Positions 8,998-18,142 of a stretch of DNA of 64,000 nt are shown piece after piece. The stretch comes from Xylanibacter ruminicola (GTDB taxonomy: Bacteria > Bacteroidota > Bacteroidia > Bacteroidales > Bacteroidaceae): assembly GCF_900107775.1 (NCBI RefSeq), contig NZ_FNRF01000002.1, positions 251,129 through 315,128 on the forward strand, given 5' to 3'. Under the pieces are notes generated by a model. That model did no database searches. It was given only the letters and a program-made list of their open reading frames with translations, and was not told where the DNA came from. The position numbers and the translations under genes are program-made. The stretch's first letter is position 1, and every line of letters begins with the position of its first letter.

Positions 8998-9919
8998 TCC
9001 GATAGCATTATTGATAGGTTGGCTACTCGATTTAATATTCGGCGACCCAGTGAGGTTGCCACATCCCATCGTGTGGTTCGGACGGATCATTGCCTTTGGC
9101 GAGAAGCGCTTGAACCACGACCCTCACCGCCAACTAAAAGGAGCCCTATTGGCCGTATCCCTGATAGTCGGTGTTTTCGCTCTTGCATGGGGAATCCATT
9201 CATACCTCTCACTTCTCAGTTCTCAGTTATCAGTTATCTTCGATGTCCTCATTATATTCTATTGTCTCGCTGGCACCACGCTGATACGTGAGGTGCGACA
9301 GGTGTTTCTGGCATTAGACCGCTCATTGGACGAGGGTAGGGCGCAGGTAGCAAGAATTGTGGGCCGCGATACCTCAGAACTTACAGCCAAAGAGGTTCGT
9401 ACAGCTGCACTCGAGACTTTAGCTGAGAACCTGAGCGATGGTGTGATAGCACCGCTGTTCTGGTTGATGTTGCTGGGTACACCAGGCATGTTGGCGTATA
9501 AAATGATTAACACACTCGACTCGATGATTGGCTACCATAGCGAACGATATCTGCAGTTTGGATGCTGGGCCGCCCGTATCGATGATGTAGCTAACTATAT
9601 TCCTGCTCGTCTAACAGCGTTGTTGATGGTTGGCTTTTGTCCGAAACATCTTTGTTTTATTCGTAGATATGGCCGCCAACACGCCTCGCCAAATAGCGGT
9701 TATCCTGAGGCGGCATTAGCCAGCATACTGAATTGCAGGTTTGGTGGACCACATAAGTATTTTGGCGAAGTATTCGATAAACCTTATATTGGTGATAACG
9801 ACAGAGAATTGACTACTGCGGATATGAAAACAGCTGTACGAATAAATCGCACAGCTGAAATCATCATGGTTGTTATCGTGTTAGCAAGTAGTCTGATTAG
9901 CCTACTTTTATCTCGATAG
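8990..9919 (+). CDS. cobD (cbiB): Adenosylcobinamide-phosphate synthase
   Basis: Integral membrane enzyme that attaches aminopropanol (phosphate) to adenosylcobyric acid. The family signature FGDPVRLPHPIVWFGR is at residues 17-32. ENLSDGVIAPLFW and the NSGYPEAALAS segment are also present, with several hydrophobic membrane stretches and a hydrophobic C-terminus (309 residues). It is the last gene of the riboswitch operon, overlapping cobQ upstream. Its end overlaps the convergent GH2 gene by 23 bases, so no terminator lies between. A run of short TCTCAGT/TCAGTTAT repeats is embedded in frame at 9206-9240. Confidence 0.94.
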   Translation: MINPIALLIGWLLDLIFGDPVRLPHPIVWFGRIIAFGEKRLNHDPHRQLKGALLAVSLIVGVFALAWGIHSYLSLLSSQLSVIFDVLIIFYCLAGTTLIREVRQVFLALDRSLDEGRAQVARIVGRDTSELTAKEVRTAALETLAENLSDGVIAPLFWLMLLGTPGMLAYKMINTLDSMIGYHSERYLQFGCWAARIDDVANYIPARLTALLMVGFCPKHLCFIRRYGRQHASPNSGYPEAALASILNCRFGGPHKYFGEVFDKPYIGDNDRELTTADMKTAVRINRTAEIIMVVIVLASSLISLLLSR

Positions 9920-12350
9920 CCTTACTTAGTTTTCTGCTCTTATCAGTTACCTTCAAGATGGCTGTTCCTGGCTGTTTAGCACCACGAACAATTACTACCA
10001 ACTGACCTTTAAACAACTTCATGGTAGGCTGCTTAAATGGCTCTAAGCTGGTGGCATCACCATTGCATACAGCTTCGAAGGTTCCTGCACCAGTTACCTC
10101 GAAACTAAGCTGATCATCAGCTTCGGGAATCATGATGCCATTCTTATCCGTAAGCGATACAGTAACGAAGGCTAAATCGTCGCCATCGGCTTTGAGGCAT
10201 GGAACATCGTGCTGAGTCCAAACATCACAAGCGATGGCAGATGGTTTGCCAGCCGTGCGGATGGTCTGCTCGCCAGCCTTGTTACCCAGGGCATCATAAA
10301 CAACAACTTTCACTTCGCCTGGCTTATAAACCACGTTGTTCCAACGCAGACGATAGCGGTCCAATCGCTCAGCAGGATTCTTGGTAACCTTACCCTGACT
10401 CTTGCCATTCACAAAGAGCTCGCCAGTAGGATAATCGGTGTAGCAATAAACTGGTGTTACCTTGCCAATACGCTCCTTGCTAAAACTCCAGTGAGGAAGC
10501 AAATGGATGGTGTGCTGCTGCTTGTTCCAGCGTGAACGATACAGGAAATAACGATCCTTTGGCAGACCGGCCAAATCGCAGATACCAAAATAGCTGCTGC
10601 GCGCAGGCCAGTACTCGTCGTATGGGGTAGGCTCACCTAGATAGTCGTAACCCGTCCAAACAAACTCACCAATCACCCAAGGCAGATCGTCCTGCATCAC
10701 CCAATCGTCGTCGGGCAGATTACTCCACGAGCAATGCTCCACATCATAAGCCGAACACTGTCCGTCTTCCTTCAGTACGGCACCAGGAATATAACCAGGC
10801 GACCATGAGGCATACTGCGAGTTGTCCTTAATCTCGACAGGGAACTTATATACACCGCGACTGCTGACAGTTGATGCGGTTTCTGAACCTAACAGGAAAC
10901 CCTGTGGCAGCTTGTCGTAATACAGTTTGTATTTGGGCAAACGGTAGTTATAACCAGGAACATCCATCACAGCTGCAAAACCATAGTTCACAGCTTCATC
11001 TACGCGGTCCATACCCTGTGTGACGGGACGTGAGGGATCTAGCTGATGACACAGATCCTGCAGGGCTTTGGCCCATTTGGGACCAACAGCTTTATTGCCC
11101 TGTTCTGGGATTTCGTTACCGATGCTCCACATGATAATGCTGGGGTGATTGCGATTGGCCAGTACCAGATTGGTAATGTCTTTTTCCCACCACTCATCAA
11201 AGAAACGAGCATAGCCGTTCTTGCACTTAGGATACTTCCACATATCAAAACTCTCGGCCATCACCATCATACCCAACGAGTCGCAAACATCCATCTGCAT
11301 CTGACTGGGCATATTATGCGATGTACGAATAGCATCGCACCCCATTGCCTTCATCATCTTAATCTGACGGATAAGTGCACTCTTGTTGATGGCAGCGCCC
11401 AACGGACCAAGATCGTGATGCAAACAAACACCTTTGATTTTACGTGATATACCATTGAGTTGGAATCCGCCATCCTTTGAGCATTTGATGGTGCGGATAC
11501 CAAACTTTTGTGTTACTTCATCGAGTAGTTCACCACTCTGTGAGTATTTGATACGAGCGGTATATAAATAAGGCGACTCTGGACTCCACAACTTGGGCTG
11601 ATTAACGGTTATAGCCATTTGTGCGATGCCCTCGTTGTTCAAATCATCGCTACTGCCGCTTGCTACAACTTTACCAGTAGCATCGCAAATTTCTACATCG
11701 AATTTTAAACCACCATCCAATGCACTGCCGATACCCACGTTTACATCGAGCACAGCCTGGTTGGCATTCAGCTCACGGGTGCGGATATAAGTTTTCCAAG
11801 GATCAATCCATCCATATTTTGTAAGTACCAGTTTTACAGGACGGTAGATACCAGCGCCAGGATACCAGCGACTGCTTTCTTCTACGTTCTGCAGATCAAC
11901 CTCCAGCAGGTTGTCGCCTGTTTGTATAAATGGGGTAATATTCACGCGGAAGGTATTGTAGCCGTAAGCCCAATAACCTGCCTGCATGCCGTTGATGCTT
12001 ACGGTAGGTTCGGCCATAGCGCCATCGAACACCAACATAGCGTGCTTGTAACCTTCGGGGATGGTGATGGTTCGCTTATAATGTCCCTCGCCAATCCAGG
12101 GCAGGGCACCCGAACGTCCACTCTTTTCGGTTGCTTCGGTTTCACCATTCTGTTCGATAGCCACCTTCTGTAAGTCCCATTTCTTATCAAACGGTCCTGC
12201 AATAGCCCAGTCATGAGGCACACTAACGGTTTGCCAATCGGATTTGTTTTGTGAGAAGAGCCAGTTATCGCTCAGCATGAGTTCCTGTCGCTGCTGGGCA
12301 AACACCGATAATGGGGCTGCCAACAGCACTGTTAATAGTTCCTTTTTCAT
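9897..12350 (-). CDS. Secreted glycoside hydrolase family 2 (beta-galactosidase-like)
   Basis: Retaining exo-glycosidase of the GH2 clan, exported by a signal peptide (about 18 residues, ending VFAQ). Order of parts: jelly-roll sugar-binding domain (about 30-180), immunoglobulin-like domain (about 185-295), TIM barrel (about 300-600), then a DUF4982-like and a C-terminal beta domain (about 630-817). The acid/base is Glu413 in SIGNEIPEQ and the likely nucleophile Glu490 in LLGSETAS. The promoter-like TAAATTTG lies at 12384-12391 on this strand. No SusC/SusD pair is adjacent, so it is an isolated glycosidase rather than part of a visible polysaccharide locus. Beta-galactosidase is the usual annotation; glucuronidase or other beta-glycoside activity cannot be excluded. 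Confidence 0.9.
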   Translation of the reverse strand: MKKELLTVLLAAPLSVFAQQRQELMLSDNWLFSQNKSDWQTVSVPHDWAIAGPFDKKWDLQKVAIEQNGETEATEKSGRSGALPWIGEGHYKRTITIPEGYKHAMLVFDGAMAEPTVSINGMQAGYWAYGYNTFRVNITPFIQTGDNLLEVDLQNVEESSRWYPGAGIYRPVKLVLTKYGWIDPWKTYIRTRELNANQAVLDVNVGIGSALDGGLKFDVEICDATGKVVASGSSDDLNNEGIAQMAITVNQPKLWSPESPYLYTARIKYSQSGELLDEVTQKFGIRTIKCSKDGGFQLNGISRKIKGVCLHHDLGPLGAAINKSALIRQIKMMKAMGCDAIRTSHNMPSQMQMDVCDSLGMMVMAESFDMWKYPKCKNGYARFFDEWWEKDITNLVLANRNHPSIIMWSIGNEIPEQGNKAVGPKWAKALQDLCHQLDPSRPVTQGMDRVDEAVNYGFAAVMDVPGYNYRLPKYKLYYDKLPQGFLLGSETASTVSSRGVYKFPVEIKDNSQYASWSPGYIPGAVLKEDGQCSAYDVEHCSWSNLPDDDWVMQDDLPWVIGEFVWTGYDYLGEPTPYDEYWPARSSYFGICDLAGLPKDRYFLYRSRWNKQQHTIHLLPHWSFSKERIGKVTPVYCYTDYPTGELFVNGKSQGKVTKNPAERLDRYRLRWNNVVYKPGEVKVVVYDALGNKAGEQTIRTAGKPSAIACDVWTQHDVPCLKADGDDLAFVTVSLTDKNGIMIPEADDQLSFEVTGAGTFEAVCNGDATSLEPFKQPTMKLFKGQLVVIVRGAKQPGTAILKVTDKSRKLSKAIEIKVG

Positions 12351-12410
12351 AACAATTTGTTATTAGTAATCATTATTTTGCTGCAAATTTACTAATAATT
12401 TTCTGAAATA

Positions 12411-12442
12411 GTTGGCTATTTGATAGTTTATTTGTATTTTTG
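12411..12442 (+). promoter_or_regulatory. Promoter of the ilv operon
   Basis: GTTG (12411-12414), 20 bases, then TATTTTTG (12435-12442): Bacteroidota -33/-7 pair. The ilvD ATG follows at 12478. The leader is too short for a classic attenuator and shows no run of Ile/Val/Leu codons. Confidence 0.65.
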
Positions 12443-12477
12443 CGGCTAAATTTCGGATTTTAAAAGTAAATAGGTAT

Positions 12478-14280
12478 ATGAAACACCAGTTACGCAGCGC
12501 AGTCTGCACAGAAGGACGTAGAATGGCTGGAGCCCGCGCATTGTGGGTGGCCACGGGTATGAAACACGAGCAGTTTGGTAAGCCCATTATTGCCATCGTG
12601 AACTCGTTTACCCAGTTTGTACCCGGTCATACACATCTTCACGAGATTGGTCAGATTGTGCGCGAGGAAATCGAAAAGATGGGCTGCTATGCTGCCGAAT
12701 TCAATACGATTGCTATTGATGACGGTATTGCTATGGGTCACGATGGTATGCTGTACTCGCTGCCCAGTCGTGATATTATTGCCGACAGCGTAGAGTATAT
12801 GGTAAACGCCCATAAGGCCGATGCCATGATTTGTATATCAAACTGTGATAAGGTTACGCCTGGTATGCTGATGGCTTCGATGCGACTGAATATTCCTACG
12901 GTGTTTTGTAGTGGCGGCCCAATGGAGGCAGGTAAGTGGCGCGGTGAGAATGCCGACCTGATTACCGCTATGATTAAAGGTGCTGATCCCAGTGTGACCG
13001 ACGACGAAATTAAGGAGATAGAACAGTGTGCTTGTCCTGGTTGTGGTAGCTGCTCAGGTATGTTTACAGCCAATTCGATGAACTCGCTTACAGAGGCCAT
13101 TGGTCTGTCGCTGCCTGGCAACGGAACGATTTTGGCAACTCACACTAATCGTATAGAACTGTTCAAGGCCGCTGCCCGTCAGGTAGTGAAGAATGCCTTT
13201 GCCTACTACGAGGATGGCGATGAGAGCGTATTGCCACGTAACATTGCTACCCGCAAGGCCTTTATGAATGCGATGGCTCTGGATATAGCTATGGGTGGTA
13301 GTACCAATACGGTGCTGCATCTGTTGGCTGTGGCTCAGGAGGCAGGTGCCGACTTCACCATGAAGGATATCGATGCACTGAGCCGCAAGGTGCCTTGCTT
13401 GTGTAAACTGGCTCCTAACACCCAGAAGTACTCGGTACAGGAGTGCGGTCGTGCAGGTGGTATTCTTGGTATTCTGAACGAACTGAATAAGGGTGGTTTG
13501 ATTGATGGCAGCGCACCACGTGTTGACGGCATGACACTCAACGAGGCCATGCAGAAATATAGTATTGTGGATGGTGCTGTAGATGCCGAAGCTAATCGCA
13601 TTTATCAGACGGCTCCTGGCAATCGTTTCTCAACCAAGATGGGATCGCAGAGCGAAGAGTGGGGTACACTTGATACCGACCGCGAAAACGGTTGTATTCG
13701 CGACTTGGCCCACGCTTACACCAAGGATGGAGGACTGGCTGTGCTGTTTGGTAATATAGCCCAAGACGGTTGTGTGGTGAAGACCGCTGGCGTAGATGAG
13801 AGTCTGTGGCACTTCGAGGGTCCAGCTGTGGTATTTGACTCACAGGAAGATGCTTGCGAGGGCATTCTGGGTGGTAAGGTAAAGAGTGGTGACTGCGTGG
13901 TAATTACCCACGAGGGACCAAAGGGCGGTCCAGGAATGCAGGAGATGCTGTATCCTACCAGCTATATAAAGAGTATGCACCTGGGTAAGGAGTGTGCGCT
14001 GATTACCGATGGTCGTTTCTCGGGTGGTACATCTGGCTTGAGTATCGGCCATATCTCACCTGAGGCTGCCAATGGTGGTAACATCGGCAAGGTAAAGGAT
14101 GGCGATATCATCGTGATTGATATCCCCAGTCGTTCTATCAGCGTAAAACTGAGCGACGACGAACTGGCAGCTCGCCCACAGCAGCCACTGAAGCGCAACC
14201 GCGTGGTTAGCAAGGCATTGCGCGCCTACGCCCAGAGCGTATCAAGTGCCGATAAAGGCGGTGTTAGAATAATCGACTAA
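12478..14280 (+). CDS. ilvD: Dihydroxy-acid dehydratase
   Basis: Fe-S dehydratase that turns 2,3-dihydroxy-isovalerate and 2,3-dihydroxy-3-methylvalerate into the 2-oxo acids of valine and isoleucine synthesis. The 600-residue protein has [10 protein letters not shown] (Cys123), the cluster segment [18 protein letters not shown] (about 186-203), [10 protein letters not shown] near 286 and the C-terminal [17 protein letters not shown]. Length and motifs fit the ilvD/edd family; the valine-pathway role comes from the following ilvB and ilvN. It is the first gene of the operon. The 28 bases before ilvB consist mainly of repeated ATCAATG-like units. Confidence 0.96.
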   Translation: MKHQLRSAVCTEGRRMAGARALWVATGMKHEQFGKPIIAIVNSFTQFVPGHTHLHEIGQIVREEIEKMGCYAAEFNTIAIDDGIAMGHDGMLYSLPSRDIIADSVEYMVNAHKADAMICISNCDKVTPGMLMASMRLNIPTVFCSGGPMEAGKWRGENADLITAMIKGADPSVTDDEIKEIEQCACPGCGSCSGMFTANSMNSLTEAIGLSLPGNGTILATHTNRIELFKAAARQVVKNAFAYYEDGDESVLPRNIATRKAFMNAMALDIAMGGSTNTVLHLLAVAQEAGADFTMKDIDALSRKVPCLCKLAPNTQKYSVQECGRAGGILGILNELNKGGLIDGSAPRVDGMTLNEAMQKYSIVDGAVDAEANRIYQTAPGNRFSTKMGSQSEEWGTLDTDRENGCIRDLAHAYTKDGGLAVLFGNIAQDGCVVKTAGVDESLWHFEGPAVVFDSQEDACEGILGGKVKSGDCVVITHEGPKGGPGMQEMLYPTSYIKSMHLGKECALITDGRFSGGTSGLSIGHISPEAANGGNIGKVKDGDIIVIDIPSRSISVKLSDDELAARPQQPLKRNRVVSKALRAYAQSVSSADKGGVRIID

Positions 14281-14308
14281 ATGGTCAATGATCAATGTTC
14301 AATGAATT

Positions 14309-16015
14309 ATGAAGGATAGAATAACAGGTGCAAAGGCGCTGATGAGGGCGTTGAAGGCCGAGGGTGTAAAAACCATTTTTGGTTATCCCGGCGGTTCGAT
14401 CATGCCTACTTACGATGCGCTCTTTGATTATACACGAGGCGAAAAGAAATGTTTCGACCATATATTGGTGCGCCACGAACAGGGTGCGACCCATGCCGCT
14501 GAGGGCTATGCCCGCGTTAGTGGCGAGGTAGGTGTAGTTTTAGTAACCAGCGGTCCTGGTGTCACCAATACGTTAACAGGTATTGCTGATGCCATGATGG
14601 ATTCTACACCTATTGTGGTGATTGCAGGACAGGTGCCTACAGGTGCACTGGGAACCGATTTCTTCCAAGAGGTCGATTTGGTTGGCGTATCGCAGCCTAT
14701 CTCAAAGTGGAGCTACCAGATTCGTCATGCCGAAGATGTGGCTTGGGCTGTAAGCCGTGCTTTCTATATTGCCCGTACGGGGCGTCCTGGTCCTGTGGTA
14801 CTCGACTTTACCAAGAATGCACAGGTTGAGGAAATCGATTGGGAGCCTATGAAGTGCGACTTTATCCGTTCGTATGTGCCTTATCCAAAGTTGGATAACG
14901 AGGCTGTACGTAAGGCTGCTGAACTGATTAATAATGCCAAGAAACCTTTGGCACTGGTTGGTCAAGGTGTTGAGCTGGGTAATGCCCAAAAAGAGCTGCA
15001 GTCATTTCTCGAAAAGGCAGATATCCCAGCCGGTCGAACCATGTTAGGACTTTCGGCACTGCCTTCAAACCATCCTCTTAATGTGGGTATGCTGGGTATG
15101 CATGGTAACTATGCCGTGAACCTGAAGGAGCAGGAGTGCGATGTACTGATTGCTATCGGCATGCGCTTCAGTGATCGTGTAACTGGTAATCTGAAAACTT
15201 ATGCCAAACAGGCAAAGATCATCCATCTGGATATCGACCGTAGCGAGATAGATAAGAACGTAAAGACCGACGTTGCAGTTGTGGCCGATTGTAAGGAATC
15301 ATTACCTGCTATCACAGCACTACTTGAGGCCAATAACCATCAGAAGTGGCGCGACTCGTTTAAGGAGCTGGATGCAATGGAGCGCGAAAAGGTGATTGAG
15401 CCCGCCATCCATCCTACCGAAGGTCCGCTGAAGATGGGTGAGGTAGTAAACGTAGTAGCCGAGATGTCGCCAGACGATACCGTTCTGGTTACAGATGTTG
15501 GTCAGAACCAGTTATTTGCAACACGTTACTTTAAGTATCACCATAAGCGCAGTTTGTGTACCAGCGGTGGTTTGGGAACCATGGGCTACGGTCTGCCTGC
15601 AGCCGTCGGCGCCACCTTTGCCGATCCTAACCGTACGGTATGCTGCTTTATGGGCGATGGCGGATTCCAGATGAATATTCAGGAGTTGGGCACCATTATG
15701 GAGCAGCAGAAACCTGTAAAGATGATTGTGATGAATAATCATTATCTGGGTAACGTGCGCCAGTGGCAGGATATGTTCTGGATGCGTCGTAAATCGTTCA
15801 CCAAGATGATGAACCCGAACTACGAGCTTATTGCCAAGGGATATGGTATTAACTATGCAGCTGTGGTTGACCGTAAAGATCTGCCCGGACTTGTAAAGAA
15901 GATGCTTACGACAGATGGACCATTCCTGTTGGAGTGCGCCATTATGGAGGAAGATAATGTTCTGCCAATGACACCTCCAGGTATGGACGTTGACAAAATG
16001 CAGCTTGAGATTTAA
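14309..16015 (+). CDS. ilvB: Acetolactate synthase, large (catalytic) subunit
   Basis: ThDP-dependent condensation of pyruvate with pyruvate or 2-oxobutyrate. The 568-residue protein has the N-terminal FGYPGGSIMPTYDAL with the catalytic Glu in RHEQGATHAAEGYARV (about residue 52-67), a central FAD-type domain, and the ThDP/Mg motif GDGGFQMN...NNHYLGNVRQWQ in the C-terminal third. Its TAA overlaps the next start (TAATG at 16013-16017), indicating translational coupling to the regulatory subunit. Confidence 0.96.
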   Translation: MKDRITGAKALMRALKAEGVKTIFGYPGGSIMPTYDALFDYTRGEKKCFDHILVRHEQGATHAAEGYARVSGEVGVVLVTSGPGVTNTLTGIADAMMDSTPIVVIAGQVPTGALGTDFFQEVDLVGVSQPISKWSYQIRHAEDVAWAVSRAFYIARTGRPGPVVLDFTKNAQVEEIDWEPMKCDFIRSYVPYPKLDNEAVRKAAELINNAKKPLALVGQGVELGNAQKELQSFLEKADIPAGRTMLGLSALPSNHPLNVGMLGMHGNYAVNLKEQECDVLIAIGMRFSDRVTGNLKTYAKQAKIIHLDIDRSEIDKNVKTDVAVVADCKESLPAITALLEANNHQKWRDSFKELDAMEREKVIEPAIHPTEGPLKMGEVVNVVAEMSPDDTVLVTDVGQNQLFATRYFKYHHKRSLCTSGGLGTMGYGLPAAVGATFADPNRTVCCFMGDGGFQMNIQELGTIMEQQKPVKMIVMNNHYLGNVRQWQDMFWMRRKSFTKMMNPNYELIAKGYGINYAAVVDRKDLPGLVKKMLTTDGPFLLECAIMEEDNVLPMTPPGMDVDKMQLEI

Positions 16016-16572
16016 TGATTTTGACGATTATGGAAAATAAGAAGAAATTATATACACTGCTGGTTTACTCAGAGAACGTAGCTGGTATCTTGAATCAGAT
16101 TACCGCTGTGTTCACCCGTCGCCAGGTAAATATCGAGAGCTTGAATGTATCGGCATCAAGTATTCCTGGCGTACATAAGTACACCATCACTGCTTGGAGC
16201 GACGAAGATCAGATTGTAAAGATTACCCGCCAGATTGAGAAGAAGATAGATGTGGTAAAAGCCAACTTCTTTACCGACGAACAGTTGTTTATCCGTGAGT
16301 CGGGACTTTACAAATTGTCAACCCCAATGGTACTCGATAATCCAGAGATATCGCGTACAATCCGCAGGTTCCAGGCCAGCATGATCGAGGTGAATCCCAC
16401 CTATACCATTGTTCAGATGCATGGTGTAACCGAGGATATTATTTCGCTGTTCCGCGCCCTCGACACTTTTGGTTGCGTGCTGCAGTACACCCGCAGCGGA
16501 CGTATTGCCGTAACACGTGGTATGCAGGAGCAGGTTAGTGAATTCTTAGAGTCGAGACAGGAGAATGGATAA
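16015..16572 (+). CDS. ilvN: Acetolactate synthase, small (regulatory) subunit
   Basis: ACT-domain subunit that activates IlvB and gives valine feedback control. The N-terminal ACT domain begins at YTLLVYSENVAGILNQITAVFTRR. A second conserved region near residue 115 (PEISRTIRRFQASMIEVNPTYTIVQ) is followed by a short C-terminal domain ending at residue 185. The first ATG (16015) overlaps the ilvB stop; the in-frame ATG at 16030 gives a start closer to that of known homologues and is equally plausible. Its end overlaps the thioesterase start by 8 bases. Confidence 0.93.
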   Translation: MILTIMENKKKLYTLLVYSENVAGILNQITAVFTRRQVNIESLNVSASSIPGVHKYTITAWSDEDQIVKITRQIEKKIDVVKANFFTDEQLFIRESGLYKLSTPMVLDNPEISRTIRRFQASMIEVNPTYTIVQMHGVTEDIISLFRALDTFGCVLQYTRSGRIAVTRGMQEQVSEFLESRQENG

Positions 16573-17305
16573 AGTAGGAAAATATGAGTTTTTAGCAGAG
16601 CCCTTTCACTGCGACTTCTCGCAGCGATTGTTTATGGGCCATATGGGCAACCACATGCTGAATGCAGCCGACTATCACTCATCGGCACGTGGTTTTGGCA
16701 TGAAATATCTCATGACCATCAAGCGTTCGTGGGTACTCTCACGTCTGGCCATCGAGATGGACGAGATGCCACAGATGTACACTAAGTTTAATGTTGAGAC
16801 ATGGGTTGAGAGCGCTATGCGTTTCTTTACCAGTCGTAATTTCCGTGTAGTAGGCGAGGATGGTAAGGTGTATGGATACGGACGCAGTATCTGGGCCATG
16901 ATTGATACCGAAACACGTCAGCCTACCGATATTTTCGCGATTGACAACGGTGCCATCAACAACTGGATTGTAACTGACAAGGAATGTCCCATTGATAAGG
17001 GTGGCCGTGTAAAGATGGACGATAGCGCCCAGTTAGTTGGTACAGTAGAAACCAAATATAATGATGTAGATATCAATGGCCATATCAATTCCGTGAAGTA
17101 CATCGAGCATGTGCTCGACTTGTGGGATTTGGATTGGTATCGTGAGCATCAGATCAAACGTTTCGAAATAGCTTACGTGGCCGAGGCCCATCAGGGTGAT
17201 ACACTCTCGTTCTACCGCATGCAGACAGGCGAGAGCGAGTATTGCATCCGCATCTGTAAGGATGGCGATACCGAATGTTGTCGAAGTAAAGTAATATTTA
17301 AGTAA
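16565..17305 (+). CDS. Acyl-ACP thioesterase (FatA/FatB-like double hotdog)
   Basis: Releases fatty acids from acyl carrier protein. The 246-residue protein has two hotdog halves: the first about residues 8-120, the second about 150-245. The catalytic segment ETKYNDVDINGHINSVKYIEH at 162-182 contains the N-D-x-D-x-x-G-H-x-N pattern (Asn166, Asp167, Asp169, His173, Asn175). It overlaps ilvN by 8 bases and is followed by a strong terminator, so it is the last gene of the ilv operon. The link to branched-chain amino acids could serve branched fatty acid turnover, which is inference. ilvC, often found nearby in such operons, is not present in this window. Confidence 0.88.
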   Translation: MDKVGKYEFLAEPFHCDFSQRLFMGHMGNHMLNAADYHSSARGFGMKYLMTIKRSWVLSRLAIEMDEMPQMYTKFNVETWVESAMRFFTSRNFRVVGEDGKVYGYGRSIWAMIDTETRQPTDIFAIDNGAINNWIVTDKECPIDKGGRVKMDDSAQLVGTVETKYNDVDINGHINSVKYIEHVLDLWDLDWYREHQIKRFEIAYVAEAHQGDTLSFYRMQTGESEYCIRICKDGDTECCRSKVIFK

Positions 17306-17310
17306 AATAT

Positions 17311-17340
17311 AAAAAGGTTAGCAATTCGCTAACCTTTTTT
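17311..17340. terminator. Bidirectional terminator between the ilv operon and tRNA-Arg
   Basis: GGTTAGC/GCTAACC hairpin flanked by A5 on the left and T6 on the right, so it works on both strands: for the rightward ilv operon and for the leftward tRNA that ends at 17345. Confidence 0.85.
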
Positions 17341-17344
17341 GTTG

Positions 17345-17418
17345 TGATTCCGTTGGGGCTCGAACCCAAGACCTACTGCTTAGAAGGCAGTTGCTCTATC
17401 CAGCTGAGCTACGGAACC
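17345..17418 (-). tRNA. tRNA-Arg (anticodon UCU)
   Basis: Full cloverleaf on the minus strand. The acceptor GGTTCCG pairs with CGGAATC (one G-U), with T8 and A9 next. The D-arm has GCTC/GAGC. The anticodon stem is ACTGC/GCAGT with loop CTTCTAA (anticodon TCT), and the T-arm is TTGGG-TTCGAGC-CCCAA. Discriminator base A. The CCA end is not encoded. Confidence 0.95.
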
Positions 17419-17454
17419 GACCTTATTATCGACTCCCTTTCAAGAAATCGGCTG

Positions 17455-17486
17455 CAAAGGTAGTTATTTTTTTCGAACCTACCAAA
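17455..17486 (-). promoter_or_regulatory. Promoter of tRNA-Arg
   Basis: On the minus strand TTTG (17486-17483), 20 bases, TACCTTTG (17462-17455): a full consensus match about 37 bases before the mature tRNA 5' end. Confidence 0.8.
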
Positions 17487-17521
17487 CTTTTCCCTGAAAT
17501 CTTTGCAAAGTTTATACCAAA

Positions 17522-18013
17522 CTACTTCTTTGCTGGCTTCCAGTTGCCGTAGATGATACGCCCATAAGGCGAATTCTTAGAAACCTGCACACCTACGTAG
17601 CTTGAGAATCCACCCACATAAAAGTCCTGATAGTGGTAGTTGATACTGTCGATTTCAACGCTCTTACAGCTGTCGTTTCCAACTTCAATACTCTTGGCAC
17701 GCTCTTCGAACGAACGATAAACAGAGTCGGGGATACCCTTGTAGAAGAATACGATCAGTGTATCGCGGAACTGTCCACCTTCGAGATATTCGCCTGGCTT
17801 GTGCTCCTTAATGCGGAACTCCGGGAATTTCAGTCCTGTATCTCTGCTTACTTTGGCGGCCGTATCGTAGATACCTCTACGATTCTCCGGATTGGCCATA
17901 TGATTTCGCGCTCCCTGAGCGCCTGCTATTGACGTGAGAGTGATGGCTAATAGAATGATAAAAATGCAGACTGCAATGACTGCGTAACCCCATAATAGAT
18001 ATTTCTTCTTCAT
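17522..18013 (-). CDS. Unknown membrane-anchored protein, 163 residues
   Basis: Not assigned to a family. One N-terminal hydrophobic segment (about residues 9-33) acts as an uncleaved anchor or signal, followed by about 130 mostly polar residues with YGRIIYGNWKPAKK at the end. It could face the periplasm. It has its own promoter (TATTTTTG at 18056-18049) and is transcribed divergently from the TPR gene, with which it shares the -33 region. Function unknown. Confidence 0.75.
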   Translation of the reverse strand: MKKKYLLWGYAVIAVCIFIILLAITLTSIAGAQGARNHMANPENRRGIYDTAAKVSRDTGLKFPEFRIKEHKPGEYLEGGQFRDTLIVFFYKGIPDSVYRSFEERAKSIEVGNDSCKSVEIDSINYHYQDFYVGGFSSYVGVQVSKNSPYGRIIYGNWKPAKK

Positions 18014-18048
18014 GACCTAAATAGGTTATTAGTTGATAAAATATGCTG

Positions 18049-18106
18049 CAAAAATACTAAAAAATCTGTAGTTTGCAAACATTTTAAGCATTTTTTTATA
18101 CCTTTG
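18049..18106. promoter_or_regulatory. Divergent promoter pair sharing a palindromic TTTGCAAA
   Basis: The palindrome TTTGCAAA at 18072-18079 supplies a -33 TTTG on each strand. Rightward: TTTG 18072-18075, 23 bases, TACCTTTG 18099-18106. Leftward: TTTG 18079-18076, 19 bases, TATTTTTG 18056-18049. The two genes start at 18143 (+) and 18013 (-). Confidence 0.65.
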
Positions 18107-18142
18107 CACCCGCTTATATTATATAAATAAGGTATAAACTGG

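Noticed and set aside
12443..12477. Possible leader-peptide attenuator for the ilv operon
   Set aside because: No Ile/Val/Leu-rich short frame and no terminator hairpin before ilvD.
12363..12596. 77-codon open frame between the GH2 gene and ilvD, minus strand
   Set aside because: Overlaps the ilvD start and both promoter regions; translation is not protein-like.
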